From: Chloroflexota bacterium
GTDB lineage: Bacteria > Chloroflexota > Dehalococcoidia > JACVQG01
Reading direction: 5' to 3'
Assembly (NCBI GenBank): GCA_016210545.1
Contig: JACQTY010000059.1
Location: forward strand, 1 to 39,432
DNA length: 39,432 nucleotides
The first letter of the stretch is position 1; the number at the start of each line of letters is the position of its first letter. The notes beneath the pieces were generated by a model, which saw nothing but the letters and a program-made list of their open reading frames with translations, did not search any database and was not told the origin of the DNA. Shown here piece by piece: positions 25,481 to 34,427 of the stretch. A program made the translations under genes and the position numbers.

Positions 25481-25696
25481 CTACCGCGAATCCTGCCTGA
25501 TGGCTTTGTCCCTCAGCGGCTCTATGACGCCTTTCAGCAATAGAGAGGCGCGAAGGATTTCCACTCCGATCAAATCACCCTTGCTGTCCAATTCCAGATT
25601 GATGCCCGGATGCACCTCTATGACCTGTTCCTCCTGGCCCTCTCTGGCCAAATATAGGACATCGACCTCTTCATCGTAGTGAACTTTCAGGCTCAT
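25481..25696 (-). CDS. DUF2283 family small protein
   Basis: Protein of 71 residues with the DUF2283 pattern: Y-D-E-E-V-D-V-L-Y-L near the start, then VHPGINLELDSKGDLIGVEI. These small beta-rich proteins are often encoded beside DUF4258 genes in toxin-antitoxin-like pairs. No such partner is next to it here, so it is an orphan. GGAGGTG lies upstream of the ATG. Function unknown. Confidence 0.85.
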   Translation of the reverse strand: MSLKVHYDEEVDVLYLAREGQEEQVIEVHPGINLELDSKGDLIGVEILRASLLLKGVIEPLRDKAIRQDSR

Positions 25697-26119
25697 AAGA
25701 TTGCCACCTCCCGCTCTTGACTCTCCGTTCTCGCTGCCCGTCCTGCAGAGGATGCAATGCTATTAACAGGATAGACCACCCATGGCTGCCTGTCACTCTG
25801 AGAAGCAAAGCGACGAAGAGTCTGGGGAACGGGTGCCCCCTGAATGGGTGCCACACAGCCCCAGATGCTTCGCTCCGCTTCAGCATGACAGTGAAAGGAT
25901 CCTGCCCGCAACGCCATACGCTTAAGAGCCGTGGAAACCTCTCGACCGGCGCGCAGCTTCGTGGCGGCAGTCGACTCAACGAACCCAATGAACCCAACGA
26001 ACTCTACGACCCCGCCGTGCGGGCAAACAGACTATACAACATCCGCCGACATTATTCCAGGTTGGCGGGGGAACTTTTCGCACGCGGAGGCAGAAGTACG
26101 CAAAGAGGTCCCGCGCCTC
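25697..26119. other. gene-free region with inverted-repeat element
   Basis: An imperfect inverted repeat spans about 25787-25893. Its ends are GCCTGTCACTCTGAG and CAGCATGACAG, with CAAAGCGACGAAGAGTCTGGG and CCCCAGATGCTTCGCT arms, a common dispersed repeat type. A run of AACCCAA-type short repeats lies near 25980-26005. No gene is evident. Confidence 0.55.
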
Positions 26120-27064
26120 TCAGTGAAGTTCAATTTGCAGCGATAGGTCCGTCTCGACTTCGGACAGTCTTCTGTTGTAGATTTCGATGATCTCTTGCAA
26201 GACCGTAAAGAAGTCCGTCTCTTCCTCCGTTGCTAACTCAATGATGTTTAGCGCAACGAAGTTCTCGATGGACATTACGCTCACCTGAGCGTCGATTCCC
26301 TCATCTTGCGCCAATGCAATCGCGCGATATACTTGCTCACCTGGGACAAGCAGAATGGGGTGCTTTCCCACGGTGAGATTTGAAGCGCACTTCTGGATTA
26401 CATCACGTGAAGGCGTTGCGGTGACATGATATACCAGAGCGCGTATTGAGAAGTCTCCTTCCCTGGCAGTCTGTTTGTCGGCAGCGTGGGCGGGGTGATT
26501 CGGCACCTGTTTGTCCTTGAATCGTCTCTCCAGTTTCGCCCCGACCAAGTGCTGTTCCACGACGCCGGATGAACGGCTCTTAGCGGACTGCACGATGGTT
26601 TGTACCCATGTAGAGGGAGCTTGTCTTCGGTCGAGCGGTAGCTTCAAGTTCTGGCGCCTAAGCCAGCGGCTTGCTTCGGTGACTAGGACGGCCACGAGGT
26701 CATCCAAGATGGCATCTTTGTCCTCTTTGGACAGCGCTGCTAACGGTGCTCCCCACCTGAATGCTTCAAACAAATGTTGCGCGTCCTGATGGGCTTGCCG
26801 CGTGGTAACTTCCTTAAGATAGGTCCGAGGGATCCCGTAGGCCTCAAGAATATTGCCGAGGCCAGACCTAGCGCCCTTGACTTCCCCACCTTGCGACACG
26901 ACTTCATCCCGTGATACAGGCACCTGTTTCCGAAAGTGGTGAAGTACGACTAATCCAATCGCGATCGTATTCCGTGAAATGTTCGTACCTCGGCGGCACG
27001 ATTTCAGCCATTCGCCAAGGATGTGGGCTGCGTCGAATCCGCCACTATCCGATGCGCGAGGCAT
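26120..27064 (-). CDS. DUF4928 family protein, probable restriction endonuclease
   Basis: Protein of 314 residues resembling DUF4928, a family encoded beside C5-cytosine methyltransferases and Vsr. The N-terminal half is helical (WLKSCRRGTNISRNTIAIGLVVLHHFRK). The C-terminal half has a GDFSIRALVYHVTATPS segment that could be a nuclease core, but I cannot identify a complete catalytic motif. It is the last gene of the methyltransferase-vsr operon and overlaps the vsr end by 20 nt. By position it should cut DNA that lacks the cognate methyl mark; this is inference from context. Confidence 0.75.
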   Translation of the reverse strand: MPRASDSGGFDAAHILGEWLKSCRRGTNISRNTIAIGLVVLHHFRKQVPVSRDEVVSQGGEVKGARSGLGNILEAYGIPRTYLKEVTTRQAHQDAQHLFEAFRWGAPLAALSKEDKDAILDDLVAVLVTEASRWLRRQNLKLPLDRRQAPSTWVQTIVQSAKSRSSGVVEQHLVGAKLERRFKDKQVPNHPAHAADKQTAREGDFSIRALVYHVTATPSRDVIQKCASNLTVGKHPILLVPGEQVYRAIALAQDEGIDAQVSVMSIENFVALNIIELATEEETDFFTVLQEIIEIYNRRLSEVETDLSLQIELH

Positions 27065-27491
27065 GCTTTTTGGCCTCCTTCTGCAACGCTCTCAGCAAGC
27101 GATTACGGATCCTTCTTCTTGCATTCGGATCACGCATTTCATGTTCCCAAATGCGTATCACGGCCCATCCTTGCTCCTTCAAGCTTCGTGTATTGAGAGA
27201 GGCACGTTTGACATTTCTGCCAATCTTCCGTTTCCAGTATTGCAAGTTTGTTTGTGGCAAGGGACGCTTGCACAAAGGGCAACCGTGCCAGAAACATCCG
27301 TCCACGAAGATTGCCACAGTGCCGTCGAAAGCCACATCCGGTTTCCCCAGCACGTCCTTGGCGTTCTTTCTCCAGCCTTTGAGTCTCATTCCGGCGAGCA
27401 TAGAAAAGAGCTGTCTCTCCAGTCCCGTTCCCGTCCCTCTTACAGCCCGCATTGTCTTCTGCCGGTCTTCGGGCGTCAAATTGTCAGGCAT
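27045..27491 (-). CDS. vsr: very short patch repair (Vsr) mismatch endonuclease
   Basis: Protein of 148 residues, typical Vsr length. It opens with MRAVRGTGTGLE, then GKPDVAFDG (catalytic Asp52), then VDGCFWHGCP with F67, W68, the catalytic His69 and zinc-site cysteines C66, C71 and C74. RIWEHEMRD lies near the end. Vsr nicks 5' of the T in T:G mismatches created when 5-methylcytosine deaminates, and so protects the sites modified by the neighbouring methyltransferase. It overlaps both neighbours (16 and 20 nt), which shows tight operon packing. Confidence 0.96.
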   Translation of the reverse strand: MPDNLTPEDRQKTMRAVRGTGTGLERQLFSMLAGMRLKGWRKNAKDVLGKPDVAFDGTVAIFVDGCFWHGCPLCKRPLPQTNLQYWKRKIGRNVKRASLNTRSLKEQGWAVIRIWEHEMRDPNARRRIRNRLLRALQKEAKKHASRIG

Positions 27492-28642
27492 CGCGCCTCA
27501 AGATCGTTCGCCCGCGCAGGCAAAGTCAGCCTGACTAGAGGATTAAGGACATTTTCAGCAATCCAGGTAATACCCCGAACACACACAGCATCGCCGAACC
27601 CCGTCAGAGCCTGAACCGTATCTACTGTGATGGGGTACGCATCGGGAACCCCCTGCAGCCGGGCATACTCTCTGGGCGTCATCGCGCGCATCTTGATGAC
27701 GCCCTTTCCGGCTTTCACCAGGAACTGCTTGGCACTGCCACCCACTGCTGTGCGCAGGCAGCCCGCAATATCGTCTCTTCTGACTTCTGCCCGCTGGTGA
27801 CCGTCCCGGACTCTCCTGAAGAACGTCCGATGGGTGTAGCAGTCGGCGTTAACGAATTGATCGATTCGGTCGCGGTGGTCACGTTCCATCATATTGAGAT
27901 GGCGCTTGACTTCGTATTGACTCCACCACCTGCGGTCAGAATCATCAAGCTGCTCGACTATCTGTGAAAGTCCCTCTGCAAGAAGGGGAGGAGGCTCTGG
28001 AATGTCCGCCGCAAACCAGTTCAGGTCTTTGTTCTGGAGCACGCACTTTCTGAGCGTATCGGAGGTGAGAGACGTCGGACGAACTACGAAGATGCCTGGC
28101 CCCGGGGGTAACAACTCGGCCTTCACACCTATTAGAAAAACCCGCGGACGACTTTGGGGCAGGAATCTCAGCGCATTCAGTGTAAACACATCGCAAGCGT
28201 AACCCAGTTCATTGAGGGCCTGCACGGTAACTCTGAAATCCGCACCATTGTTGGACGATAACCAGCCGGGGACGTTCTCAACCAGAACTAGCGAGGGAGC
28301 GTTTTCGCCTTGCCCTCCGAGGACCTTGATAAAGCCCCAGAACGCGCCGGAGTGCTCGCCATGGATGCCGCTCATGTTTCCTGCGAGAGATAGATCGATG
28401 CAGGGGAAAGAGCATGTTGCCAGGTCAGTGTGCGGAATGCTGCCCCCGTCCATGTGGAAAATGTCGCCCACCACGTAATGCTGAACTGCATCCGGAAAAA
28501 ACGCGTGGTACATCTGGTATTTCTTGAGGGAGATGTCGTTCGCGAACGCTACGCGCCAGCCACAAGGCTCCAGGCCCATTCGGACGAGCCCAATGCCAGC
28601 AAAGTACTCAGCTACAGTGAGGGTAGTTAAGTGATGCGTCAT
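27476..28642 (-). CDS. dcm: DNA (cytosine-5-)-methyltransferase
   Basis: Protein of 388 residues with the C5-methyltransferase motifs in order: motif I AEYFAGIGL (11-19), motif IV CSFPCID with catalytic Cys81, motif VI VENV (E122), motif VIII QSRPRVFLIG (163-172), a target-recognition region (about 175-325), motif IX MTPREYARLQGVPDAY and motif X GFGDAVCV. It transfers a methyl group from SAM to cytosine in a specific sequence, which cannot be read from the protein. It leads the operon with vsr and the DUF4928 gene. The ribosome site is weak and the ATG at 28642 is the only good start. The dcm symbol denotes the family, not proof of CCWGG specificity. Confidence 0.95.
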   Translation of the reverse strand: MTHHLTTLTVAEYFAGIGLVRMGLEPCGWRVAFANDISLKKYQMYHAFFPDAVQHYVVGDIFHMDGGSIPHTDLATCSFPCIDLSLAGNMSGIHGEHSGAFWGFIKVLGGQGENAPSLVLVENVPGWLSSNNGADFRVTVQALNELGYACDVFTLNALRFLPQSRPRVFLIGVKAELLPPGPGIFVVRPTSLTSDTLRKCVLQNKDLNWFAADIPEPPPLLAEGLSQIVEQLDDSDRRWWSQYEVKRHLNMMERDHRDRIDQFVNADCYTHRTFFRRVRDGHQRAEVRRDDIAGCLRTAVGGSAKQFLVKAGKGVIKMRAMTPREYARLQGVPDAYPITVDTVQALTGFGDAVCVRGITWIAENVLNPLVRLTLPARANDLEARCLTI

Positions 28643-28737
28643 CGGTCGACCAAGAAGAGCTTGCGTTGCGTCTGTCGATCAGCTTTTCCGTCATGCTTGC
28701 AGCGAGAAGACATAGGTAGAACGCACCCTTTTCCGTA

Positions 28738-28765
28738 ATTCTAGCATATTGGGCCTGCCTTGCAA
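28738..28765 (-). promoter_or_regulatory. promoter of the restriction-modification operon
   Basis: On the minus strand TTGCAA (28765-28760) is followed after 16 bp by TAGAAT (28743-28738), with TGC before the -10 giving an extended form. The leader would be about 90 nt. Confidence 0.5.
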
Positions 28766-29435
28766 GCGGCGTTCAACTGGAACCGACGCGCCGGGGCTAT
28801 GAGATGGCAAGACTTGCCGCCTCTTCCCGCGCCCAGTAGGGGACCGGGATCAGGGCTCACCTCTCACCTCTCACTTCCCGTCTCTCCCGTGCCACTTCCC
28901 CGTTGACCCTGCCAGCCCCCTCGGCCTATTATTGCTTGTCGGCGCGTTGTTAATCTCTGTCCCTGTATCGTCTCTATCTTTCCCACATCCTCGACGGCGA
29001 GGGCGTCGCAGATAGGAGGCGTCGTCACAGATAGGAAAGTGCGTTGTCAATAGATATGAAATCATATGTAATATTTGCCAACAAAAAGCCCTATCTAATT
29101 CAGCAAGAAATGTCCTTTTTCGAATCTGGGGGAAAAATATTGTTTGAAACAATCAAACGCCAGGCCAAAAACGTACGGGGAAAACAGCCGGGCCCAACAA
29201 ACAATCAAGGAAATGCCTTTTCTCGACCCTTCTTTGCCTCTTTTCGCGTGGAAATGGGCTTGGGGCGATGTCTAAACGCCCCCTCTCTCCAACTCTCTCC
29301 CGCGGAGGGGCGAGAGGGTTTTCCCCCCTTCCAGCATCGGGAAGGGGCTGGGGGTTAGGTCCGGAACCCAACAAACCCGACAAAGTCCTGCTCCGCGTTC
29401 TTCGCGCCTCCGCGTGAGACACTCCCGTTCAGTTT
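28766..29435. other. gene-free region with AT-rich palindromes and repeats
   Basis: No credible gene. A distinctly AT-rich patch (about 29040-29165) holds ATATGA/TCATAT and TTGTTT/AAACAA palindromes. After it comes a degenerate copy of the palindromic unit seen around DUF559 (about 29277-29360, ending GGGGGTTAGGTC) and a CCGCGTTCTTCGCGCCTCCGC repeat piece at 29393-29416. Confidence 0.5.
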
Positions 29436-29464
29436 TTGACTTTTATACGTGGCTATGCTACACT
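29436..29464 (+). promoter_or_regulatory. promoter of the benzoyl-CoA-reductase-like cluster
   Basis: TTGACT (29436-29441) and TACACT (29459-29464) are 17 bp apart, and TGC precedes the -10. The predicted leader (about 29471-29522) holds a small CGTGC/GCACG hairpin and then AGGAGG four bases before the GTG start. Confidence 0.6.
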
Positions 29465-29522
29465 TCGACTTATTCAAAAACCGTGCTCCCGCACGTTCGG
29501 AGACTTTCAGCTAGGAGGACAC

Positions 29523-30683
29523 GTGACTGACACCCCCAAAGCTTTAGAGAAGATCAGAGAGGTCAACGCGGGTTTCCCGTATACGGACCCTATCAAGAAG
29601 TGGAAAGAGCGCGGCGGCAAGGTAGTCGCCTGGACCTGCACCTACGTGCCCGAGGAGGTCATCTGGGCGGCGGGCATCCTCCCCGTCCGCATGACCGGCG
29701 ACTCCCATGAGCTGGAGCTGGAAGACGCCAACGCTTACCTCTACATCAACACCTGCTCCTTCCAGCGCGCCTGTCTGCAGATGACTCTCGACAAGCAGTA
29801 CGACTTCCTTGACGGCTACGTCTCCGCAGCCACCTGCGACGGCTCGCGCCGCCTGGCCGACGTGTGGCGCAACTACATTGACAACATCCCTCTGGTCTAC
29901 GTGCTCACCGTCCCTCGCAAGACTACCGAGCGCGCCCACCAGCTTTACATCAGCGAAGTCAAGGAGATGAAGCAGAAGCTGGAGGAGGCTTTCAAGGTCA
30001 AGATCACTGACGACGCCATGCGCCAGGCGATCAAGCTCTACAATCATACCCGCGCTATGTTGAAAGAGCTCTACGAGATGCGGAAGAAGGACAAACCGCC
30101 AATCACCGGCGCCGAGGCGCTGGAGATTGTCAACGCTGCCTTCCGCATGCCCCGGGACGAGTACAACAAGCTCCTGGAGGAGTTGCTCGCTGAACTCAAG
30201 GACTCGAAGCGGGAGGTCACCGGTAAGGTGCGCCTGCTCATCAGCGGCAGCCCGCTGAACAACCCGGACTTCATCGCCACCATCGAGCGAGAAGGCGCTA
30301 TCGTTGTCACCGACGAGCTGTGCATGGGCACCCGCTACTGGTGGGACACTGTCGATGAGAAGACCTACAAGGACCCGCTGGAAGCTATCTCCCGGCGCTA
30401 CCTGAACAACTTCCCCTGCGCCCGCATGGTCCCCTGCGACGAGCGGTTCGATAGGGTGCTGGCTATGACCAGGGAGTACCGGGTGGAGGGGATGGTGGCC
30501 GAGATCATCCGCTATTGCGTGCCCTACGCCCACGATGAGCCGATGCTCCGGGAAAGGCTGGAACGCGAGGGCATCTCGGTGCTGGAGCTGGACCTGGAAT
30601 ATGGCGTCAGCGGCTCCGGGCAGATACGGACTCGCGCCCAGGCGTTTATCGAGATGTTGCTGGACAAGAAGGGCCAGTCGTAG
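29523..30683 (+). CDS. 2-hydroxyacyl-CoA dehydratase/benzoyl-CoA reductase subunit, BcrC/HgdB-like
   Basis: Protein of 386 residues of the FldB/FldC (HgdB) family, whose members hold an iron-sulphur cluster at the CoA-ester binding site. Candidate ligands are Cys39, Cys78 and Cys84 (NTCSFQRAC), Cys105 (AATCDGSRR) and Cys332 (RYCVPYAHDEP). GTG 29523 is chosen over an earlier TTG because AGGAGG lies four bases upstream. The stop TAG (30681-30683) falls within the GTAGGGGC start of a palindromic repeat. With the two BcrB-like genes, two ATPase genes and a ferredoxin gene that follow, it resembles class I benzoyl-CoA reductase operons. A 2-hydroxyacyl-CoA dehydratase role cannot be excluded from sequence alone. 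Confidence 0.85.
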   Translation: MTDTPKALEKIREVNAGFPYTDPIKKWKERGGKVVAWTCTYVPEEVIWAAGILPVRMTGDSHELELEDANAYLYINTCSFQRACLQMTLDKQYDFLDGYVSAATCDGSRRLADVWRNYIDNIPLVYVLTVPRKTTERAHQLYISEVKEMKQKLEEAFKVKITDDAMRQAIKLYNHTRAMLKELYEMRKKDKPPITGAEALEIVNAAFRMPRDEYNKLLEELLAELKDSKREVTGKVRLLISGSPLNNPDFIATIEREGAIVVTDELCMGTRYWWDTVDEKTYKDPLEAISRRYLNNFPCARMVPCDERFDRVLAMTREYRVEGMVAEIIRYCVPYAHDEPMLRERLEREGISVLELDLEYGVSGSGQIRTRAQAFIEMLLDKKGQS

Positions 30684-30738
30684 GGGCGAACCCGCGTGTT
30701 CGCCCGATGGTTGGGCCGGTACACGGGTCGGCCCCTGT
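30680..30738. repeat. GTAGGGGC-type palindromic repeat
   Basis: Starts GTAGGGGCGAAC at 30680 with a CGAACCCGCGTGTTCG palindrome inside, then a GGCCGGTACACGGGTCGGCC arm, and ends GCCCCTGT. It supplies the stop codon of the preceding gene. Confidence 0.7.
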
Positions 30739-30808
30739 GGCGCGCGGCGTCACATTTGTTCGACTGTAGGTCGGGTTTCCTAACCCGACTGTGACGATTC
30801 ATATGAAA

Positions 30809-30894
30809 TGTCATTCCAGCGCCCCGACAAGTCGGGAGAATCCAGGCCCGGGAGACTGTTCCCCCTGGATTCCGGCTCGGGGGCCGGAATGACA
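30809..30894. repeat. TGTCATTCC/GGAATGACA inverted-repeat element
   Basis: TGTCATTCC (30809-30817) and GGAATGACA (30886-30894) form perfect ends around CCCGAC/GTCGGG and GAATCCAGG/CCTGGATTC arms. A half copy of the right side is nested at 37912-37940. Confidence 0.7.
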
Positions 30895-30946
30895 GGTAAA
30901 TGTTCCTTCTGCATCTTGCTAGGCTTGACGGACTGAAAGAGGAAAT

Positions 30947-32221
30947 ATGCCTGTCCCCACGCTGGACACATCCCGCTGGGAGCAAATGGTGTCGGTCTTC
31001 GAGAGTATGCTCCAGCACCGGAGGGCGCATCCCACTTCCAGGAGCGAAGAGCTGTATTACGATCTCCTGCTGAAGTATTACCGCCGCCCGCTGCTCCGCA
31101 AGGAAGAGAAGAAACCCGTCGTCGCCCACTGCCTCCTGCTGCCTACAGAGCTATTCGTCGCCATGGACGTCATCCCCCTGCACATGGAGGGATCGGCCCA
31201 GGCGGTGTTGCCCAGCCTGAAGAACTATGAGGAATCATTCAACGCCACCAAAGGCATGGGTTTCCCCCCGGAGATCTGCTCCGCCCACCGCGCCCAGATA
31301 GCACTCTTTGGCCGGGGCTGGTTCCCCCGGGTGGATGCTGTGGTGTGGAGCCATCAGATCTGCGACGGCAGCATCAAGACGGGCGAGCTATACAAGAACC
31401 TGTGGCAGATACCCGGCCACTTCGTTGACCGCGCTTATGCCCTGACTGAAGACGGCGTCCAGTATTATGCCGAGGAGTTGGAAGGGCTGGTCCATTTCCT
31501 GGAGGATGTAGCGGGACACACCTTGGATAAGGCCAGGCTGAGCGAGGTGATGGACTACGCCCGACGCACAGTGCAGGTGCACCGCGAGATATACGAGCTG
31601 CGCAAGGCCGTTCCCTGCCCGCTCCCCAACCGCCGCGGCCTGCAGCTTCAGAATATCCAGTGGCTGTACATCGGCACACCCGAGGGGCTAGCCTACCACG
31701 AGACTGTGCTGCAAGAGACGCGCGAGATGGTGGAACGCAAACAGGGGCCTGTGCCCGGAGAGAAACACCGGCTCCTCTCACTGTTCCCGCCGCCCAGCCA
31801 CGACCTGAAGATACTGGACTGGATGGAACGGGAGCACGGGGCCGTCATCGCCGGCGACCCGTATAGCGCCCACTGGGGCGACTTGGAATGGGACGATGCC
31901 CGGCCGTATGTCACCCTGGCCCGCAAGGGACATGCCTCCCCGATGAGCCGCGCCATGCACAATCCTCCTGAGGAGGGTACGGTGGCGGATATCGTGGAGG
32001 ACGCCATCAAGTTCAAGGCCCAGGGAGCGATATACTGGGCCCACGTGGGCTGCCGCAACGCCTGCGCCCTGATCCGGACGATCAAGGATGCTCTGAGGGA
32101 ACAGGTTGGCATCCCGACCGTCGTGGTGGAGATGGACATTCTGGACCCGTCGGTGGTTACGGACGCCGACATGAAAGACAAATTGGAAGGGTTCTTCGAG
32201 ACCCTGTCCGACGCGGGGTGA
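30947..32221 (+). CDS. benzoyl-CoA reductase-like subunit, BcrB-like paralogue 1
   Basis: Protein of 424 residues in the HgdB/BcrB family. Conserved cysteines C111 (EICSAHR), C139 (HQICD), C369 and C373 (HVGCRNACALIR) line up, without gaps in the N-terminal half, with the next gene's C111, C139, C367 and C371. In the known complexes the B-type subunit shares the active-site cluster and the CoA-ester pocket with the C-type subunit. It lies 263 bp from the first subunit gene across two repeat elements, and its stop overlaps the region just before the next gene. AGAGGA precedes the ATG. The presence of two BcrB-like genes is unusual. Confidence 0.82.
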   Translation: MPVPTLDTSRWEQMVSVFESMLQHRRAHPTSRSEELYYDLLLKYYRRPLLRKEEKKPVVAHCLLLPTELFVAMDVIPLHMEGSAQAVLPSLKNYEESFNATKGMGFPPEICSAHRAQIALFGRGWFPRVDAVVWSHQICDGSIKTGELYKNLWQIPGHFVDRAYALTEDGVQYYAEELEGLVHFLEDVAGHTLDKARLSEVMDYARRTVQVHREIYELRKAVPCPLPNRRGLQLQNIQWLYIGTPEGLAYHETVLQETREMVERKQGPVPGEKHRLLSLFPPPSHDLKILDWMEREHGAVIAGDPYSAHWGDLEWDDARPYVTLARKGHASPMSRAMHNPPEEGTVADIVEDAIKFKAQGAIYWAHVGCRNACALIRTIKDALREQVGIPTVVVEMDILDPSVVTDADMKDKLEGFFETLSDAG

Positions 32222-32235
32222 ATCAGGAGGCGGCG

Positions 32236-33504
32236 ATGGCAACGGCTACACAGGACCTGACCCGTTTTGAGAAAGCGGTGGATATACTTGACTCAATCTA
32301 CCGCCACCGACAGCTCACGCCCACCACAAAGGCCGATGGGATATATTATCGCCTGATACTGGAGTACAACCGCCGCCTGTTGCAGGCCAGCAAAGAGGGC
32401 CGTCAGATAGCGGGCTACGGCCTGATGATCCCCAACGAGCTTCTCCACGCCATGGACATCGTTCCCCTCCATCTGGAAGTCGGGTCTTCCCTGATGGTCA
32501 CCGTCTTGAAGCTGTACGAAGAAGTCCTGGCGACCGCCAAGGGGTTGGGTATGGCGGTTGAGTTGTGCTCCGCCCACCGCACTATGGCCGGGGTGCATTC
32601 CCAGGGGTGGGTACCCCGTCCCGATTTTGTTGTCTGGTGCCATACCATTTGCGAGGCATGCACCAAGAGCGGCGAGTTTGTCCGGGATGTGTGGGGCGCG
32701 CCTGGGTTCTTTTTGGACAGGCCGTTCCTTGACACCGAAGAGCAACTCGCTTACTTCGCAGACGAACTCGGCGAGATGGTCGCCTTTCTGGAAAAGCAGA
32801 CCGGCAAGAAAATGGACTGGGACAGGCTGAAGGCCGTGGTGGCCGAGTCCTACAAGTGCTATGGCATACAGAAGGAGATTCAGCAGTTGAGAGCGCTGAC
32901 GCCTTCTCCCACATATAACAGGTTCGTGGTGCAGAACATCCTGATAGAGTGGCTTTTCGGCGGGACGCCCCAGGCAACGGACTTTTACACCGCCGTCCGG
33001 GACGAGATGAAACAGATGGCCGCGGAAGGGCGTTCTCCGTACCCGGAGAAGTTCCGGGTCCAGACCATCTACGTGCCGCCGATGTTTAGCTGGAAGACTA
33101 TGGATTGGCTGCAGCGGGAGAAAGGGGCAACCCTTGTCGGCGATCCCATGGACGCCCGGTGGCAGAAATGGGACCTGAACCCTGAGCGTCCTCTTCTCAG
33201 CCTGGCCCGAAAGGTCTTTGCCGAGCCGCACGGCTACACCATGCACGGCCCCGTCGAGCGTGCGGTAAGCGCCTGCGTGCAGGACGCTCTGGACACGAAG
33301 GCGGAGGGCGCCGTTTACTGGGCGGCTATGACGTGCCCTCAGGGCTGCGCCATGATACGTCCGGTGAGGGATGGGCTGAAAGAGAAAGTGGGCATACCAA
33401 CCCTCATAGTCAACATGGACGTGAACGATCCCACGGTGGTGCCGGAGTCGGAGATAATGGAAAAGCTGGAAGGGTTCCTGGAAACACTGGAAGAACGGAA
33501 ATAG
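32236..33504 (+). CDS. benzoyl-CoA reductase-like subunit, BcrB-like paralogue 2
   Basis: Protein of 422 residues, clearly homologous along its whole length to the previous gene product (ELCSAHR, TICE, CPQGCAMIR, a C-terminal KLEGFLETL). It has two extra cysteines near the cluster site, C135 and C142 (WCHTICEAC), which the first paralogue lacks. This could change the cluster or the substrate. ATG 32236 is preferred because AGGAGG lies at 32225-32230; an in-frame GTG at 32218 overlaps the previous stop. It is probably cotranscribed with its neighbours. Confidence 0.82.
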   Translation: MATATQDLTRFEKAVDILDSIYRHRQLTPTTKADGIYYRLILEYNRRLLQASKEGRQIAGYGLMIPNELLHAMDIVPLHLEVGSSLMVTVLKLYEEVLATAKGLGMAVELCSAHRTMAGVHSQGWVPRPDFVVWCHTICEACTKSGEFVRDVWGAPGFFLDRPFLDTEEQLAYFADELGEMVAFLEKQTGKKMDWDRLKAVVAESYKCYGIQKEIQQLRALTPSPTYNRFVVQNILIEWLFGGTPQATDFYTAVRDEMKQMAAEGRSPYPEKFRVQTIYVPPMFSWKTMDWLQREKGATLVGDPMDARWQKWDLNPERPLLSLARKVFAEPHGYTMHGPVERAVSACVQDALDTKAEGAVYWAAMTCPQGCAMIRPVRDGLKEKVGIPTLIVNMDVNDPTVVPESEIMEKLEGFLETLEERK

Positions 33505-33513
33505 CGGAATTGC

Positions 33514-33572
33514 CGTAGGGGCCAACCTATGTGTCGGCCCAACTGTCGGGCGAACACGCGGGTTCGCCCCTA
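33514..33572. repeat. GTAGGGGC-type palindromic repeat
   Basis: GTAGGGGCC near 33514 and GCCCCTAC at about 33565-33572 enclose a CGGGCGAACACGCGGGTTCG palindrome. It is built from the same modules as the element at 30680-30738, arranged in the opposite order. It separates the reductase subunit genes from the ATPase genes. Confidence 0.7.
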
Positions 33573-33639
33573 CCGGGGGCAAGGGTGGGTTGGGATTCGG
33601 TGCTTGAGGCTTGAGACTTAACAGTCTGGAGGTTGAAAG

Positions 33640-34425
33640 ATGCCTGTAGCTGGTATCGATGTGGGTAGCCAGACCACAAAGGTGGTAATCCTCAATGATG
33701 GCCAGGTAGTCGGCCAGAGCGTCATGGTGAGCGCCGAGGAGGCTGAGACAGGGGCCCGCAAGGCCCTGGACGAGGCTCTTCAGCAGGCAGGACTGGCCCT
33801 CTCCGATCTGACTACAATAGTGGCTACCGGGGCCGGCCGGAAGGACGTGAGCTTCGCCCAGAAGCAGAAGACGTCCCTCTCCTGTCTGGCCAAAGGGATC
33901 AACCGCTTACTGCCGGCGGTCAGGACCCTCATAGACGTGGGGGCGGAGTCGTCGACGGTGATACGCATCAATGAAAAGGGCGGTGTGGACGACTCTATCG
34001 GCCACGACCGCTGCGCTTCGGGTACCGGCGCCTTCCTGGAGTCCATGGCCAAGCTCATGCAGATGCCCTTGCCGGAAATGGGCCAGGAGTCGTTAAAGGC
34101 CCAGAGGCGGGCGGAGGTGAGCAGCATGTGCGCCATCTTCGCCGAGCAAGAGGTGATCTCTCACGTGCACCGCGTCCCGCCCACGCCCAAAGCCGACATC
34201 ATCGCCGGGATCCACGGCTCGATGGCGGTAAGGATCGTGGGGTTGGCCAAACGCATAGGCGTGAAGCCGGAGATCGCCCTCACTGGTGGGGTAGCCAGGA
34301 ACGTAGGCTTTGCCCGGGTAATCGAGGAAGAGCTAAAGCAAAAGGTAGTTGTTCCGGATAACCCCCAGATAGTTGCTGCCCTGGGGGCTGCCCGCATTGC
34401 TCAGGAAGAGGGAGGTAAGCAGTAG
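33640..34425 (+). CDS. BadF/BadG/BcrA/BcrD-family ATPase, BcrD/BadG/BzdP-like
   Basis: Protein of 261 residues of the ASKHA (actin/Hsp70-like) fold. The phosphate-1 motif is GIDVGSQTTK (5-14), phosphate-2 is LIDVGAESS (97-105), and the adenosine motif is ALTGGVARN. Cys125 (DRCASGTG) and Cys164 (SSMCAIFAE) would bind the 4Fe-4S cluster shared between two ATPase subunits. The SSMCAIFAEQEV and GIHGSMA segments resemble BcrD-type subunits. In benzoyl-CoA reductase the A and D subunits form a heterodimer that uses ATP hydrolysis to drive low-potential electrons into the active site. GGAGG lies seven bases before the ATG, and the next gene starts 2 bp after the stop. Confidence 0.88.
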   Translation: MPVAGIDVGSQTTKVVILNDGQVVGQSVMVSAEEAETGARKALDEALQQAGLALSDLTTIVATGAGRKDVSFAQKQKTSLSCLAKGINRLLPAVRTLIDVGAESSTVIRINEKGGVDDSIGHDRCASGTGAFLESMAKLMQMPLPEMGQESLKAQRRAEVSSMCAIFAEQEVISHVHRVPPTPKADIIAGIHGSMAVRIVGLAKRIGVKPEIALTGGVARNVGFARVIEEELKQKVVVPDNPQIVAALGAARIAQEEGGKQ

Positions 34426-34427
34426 AA

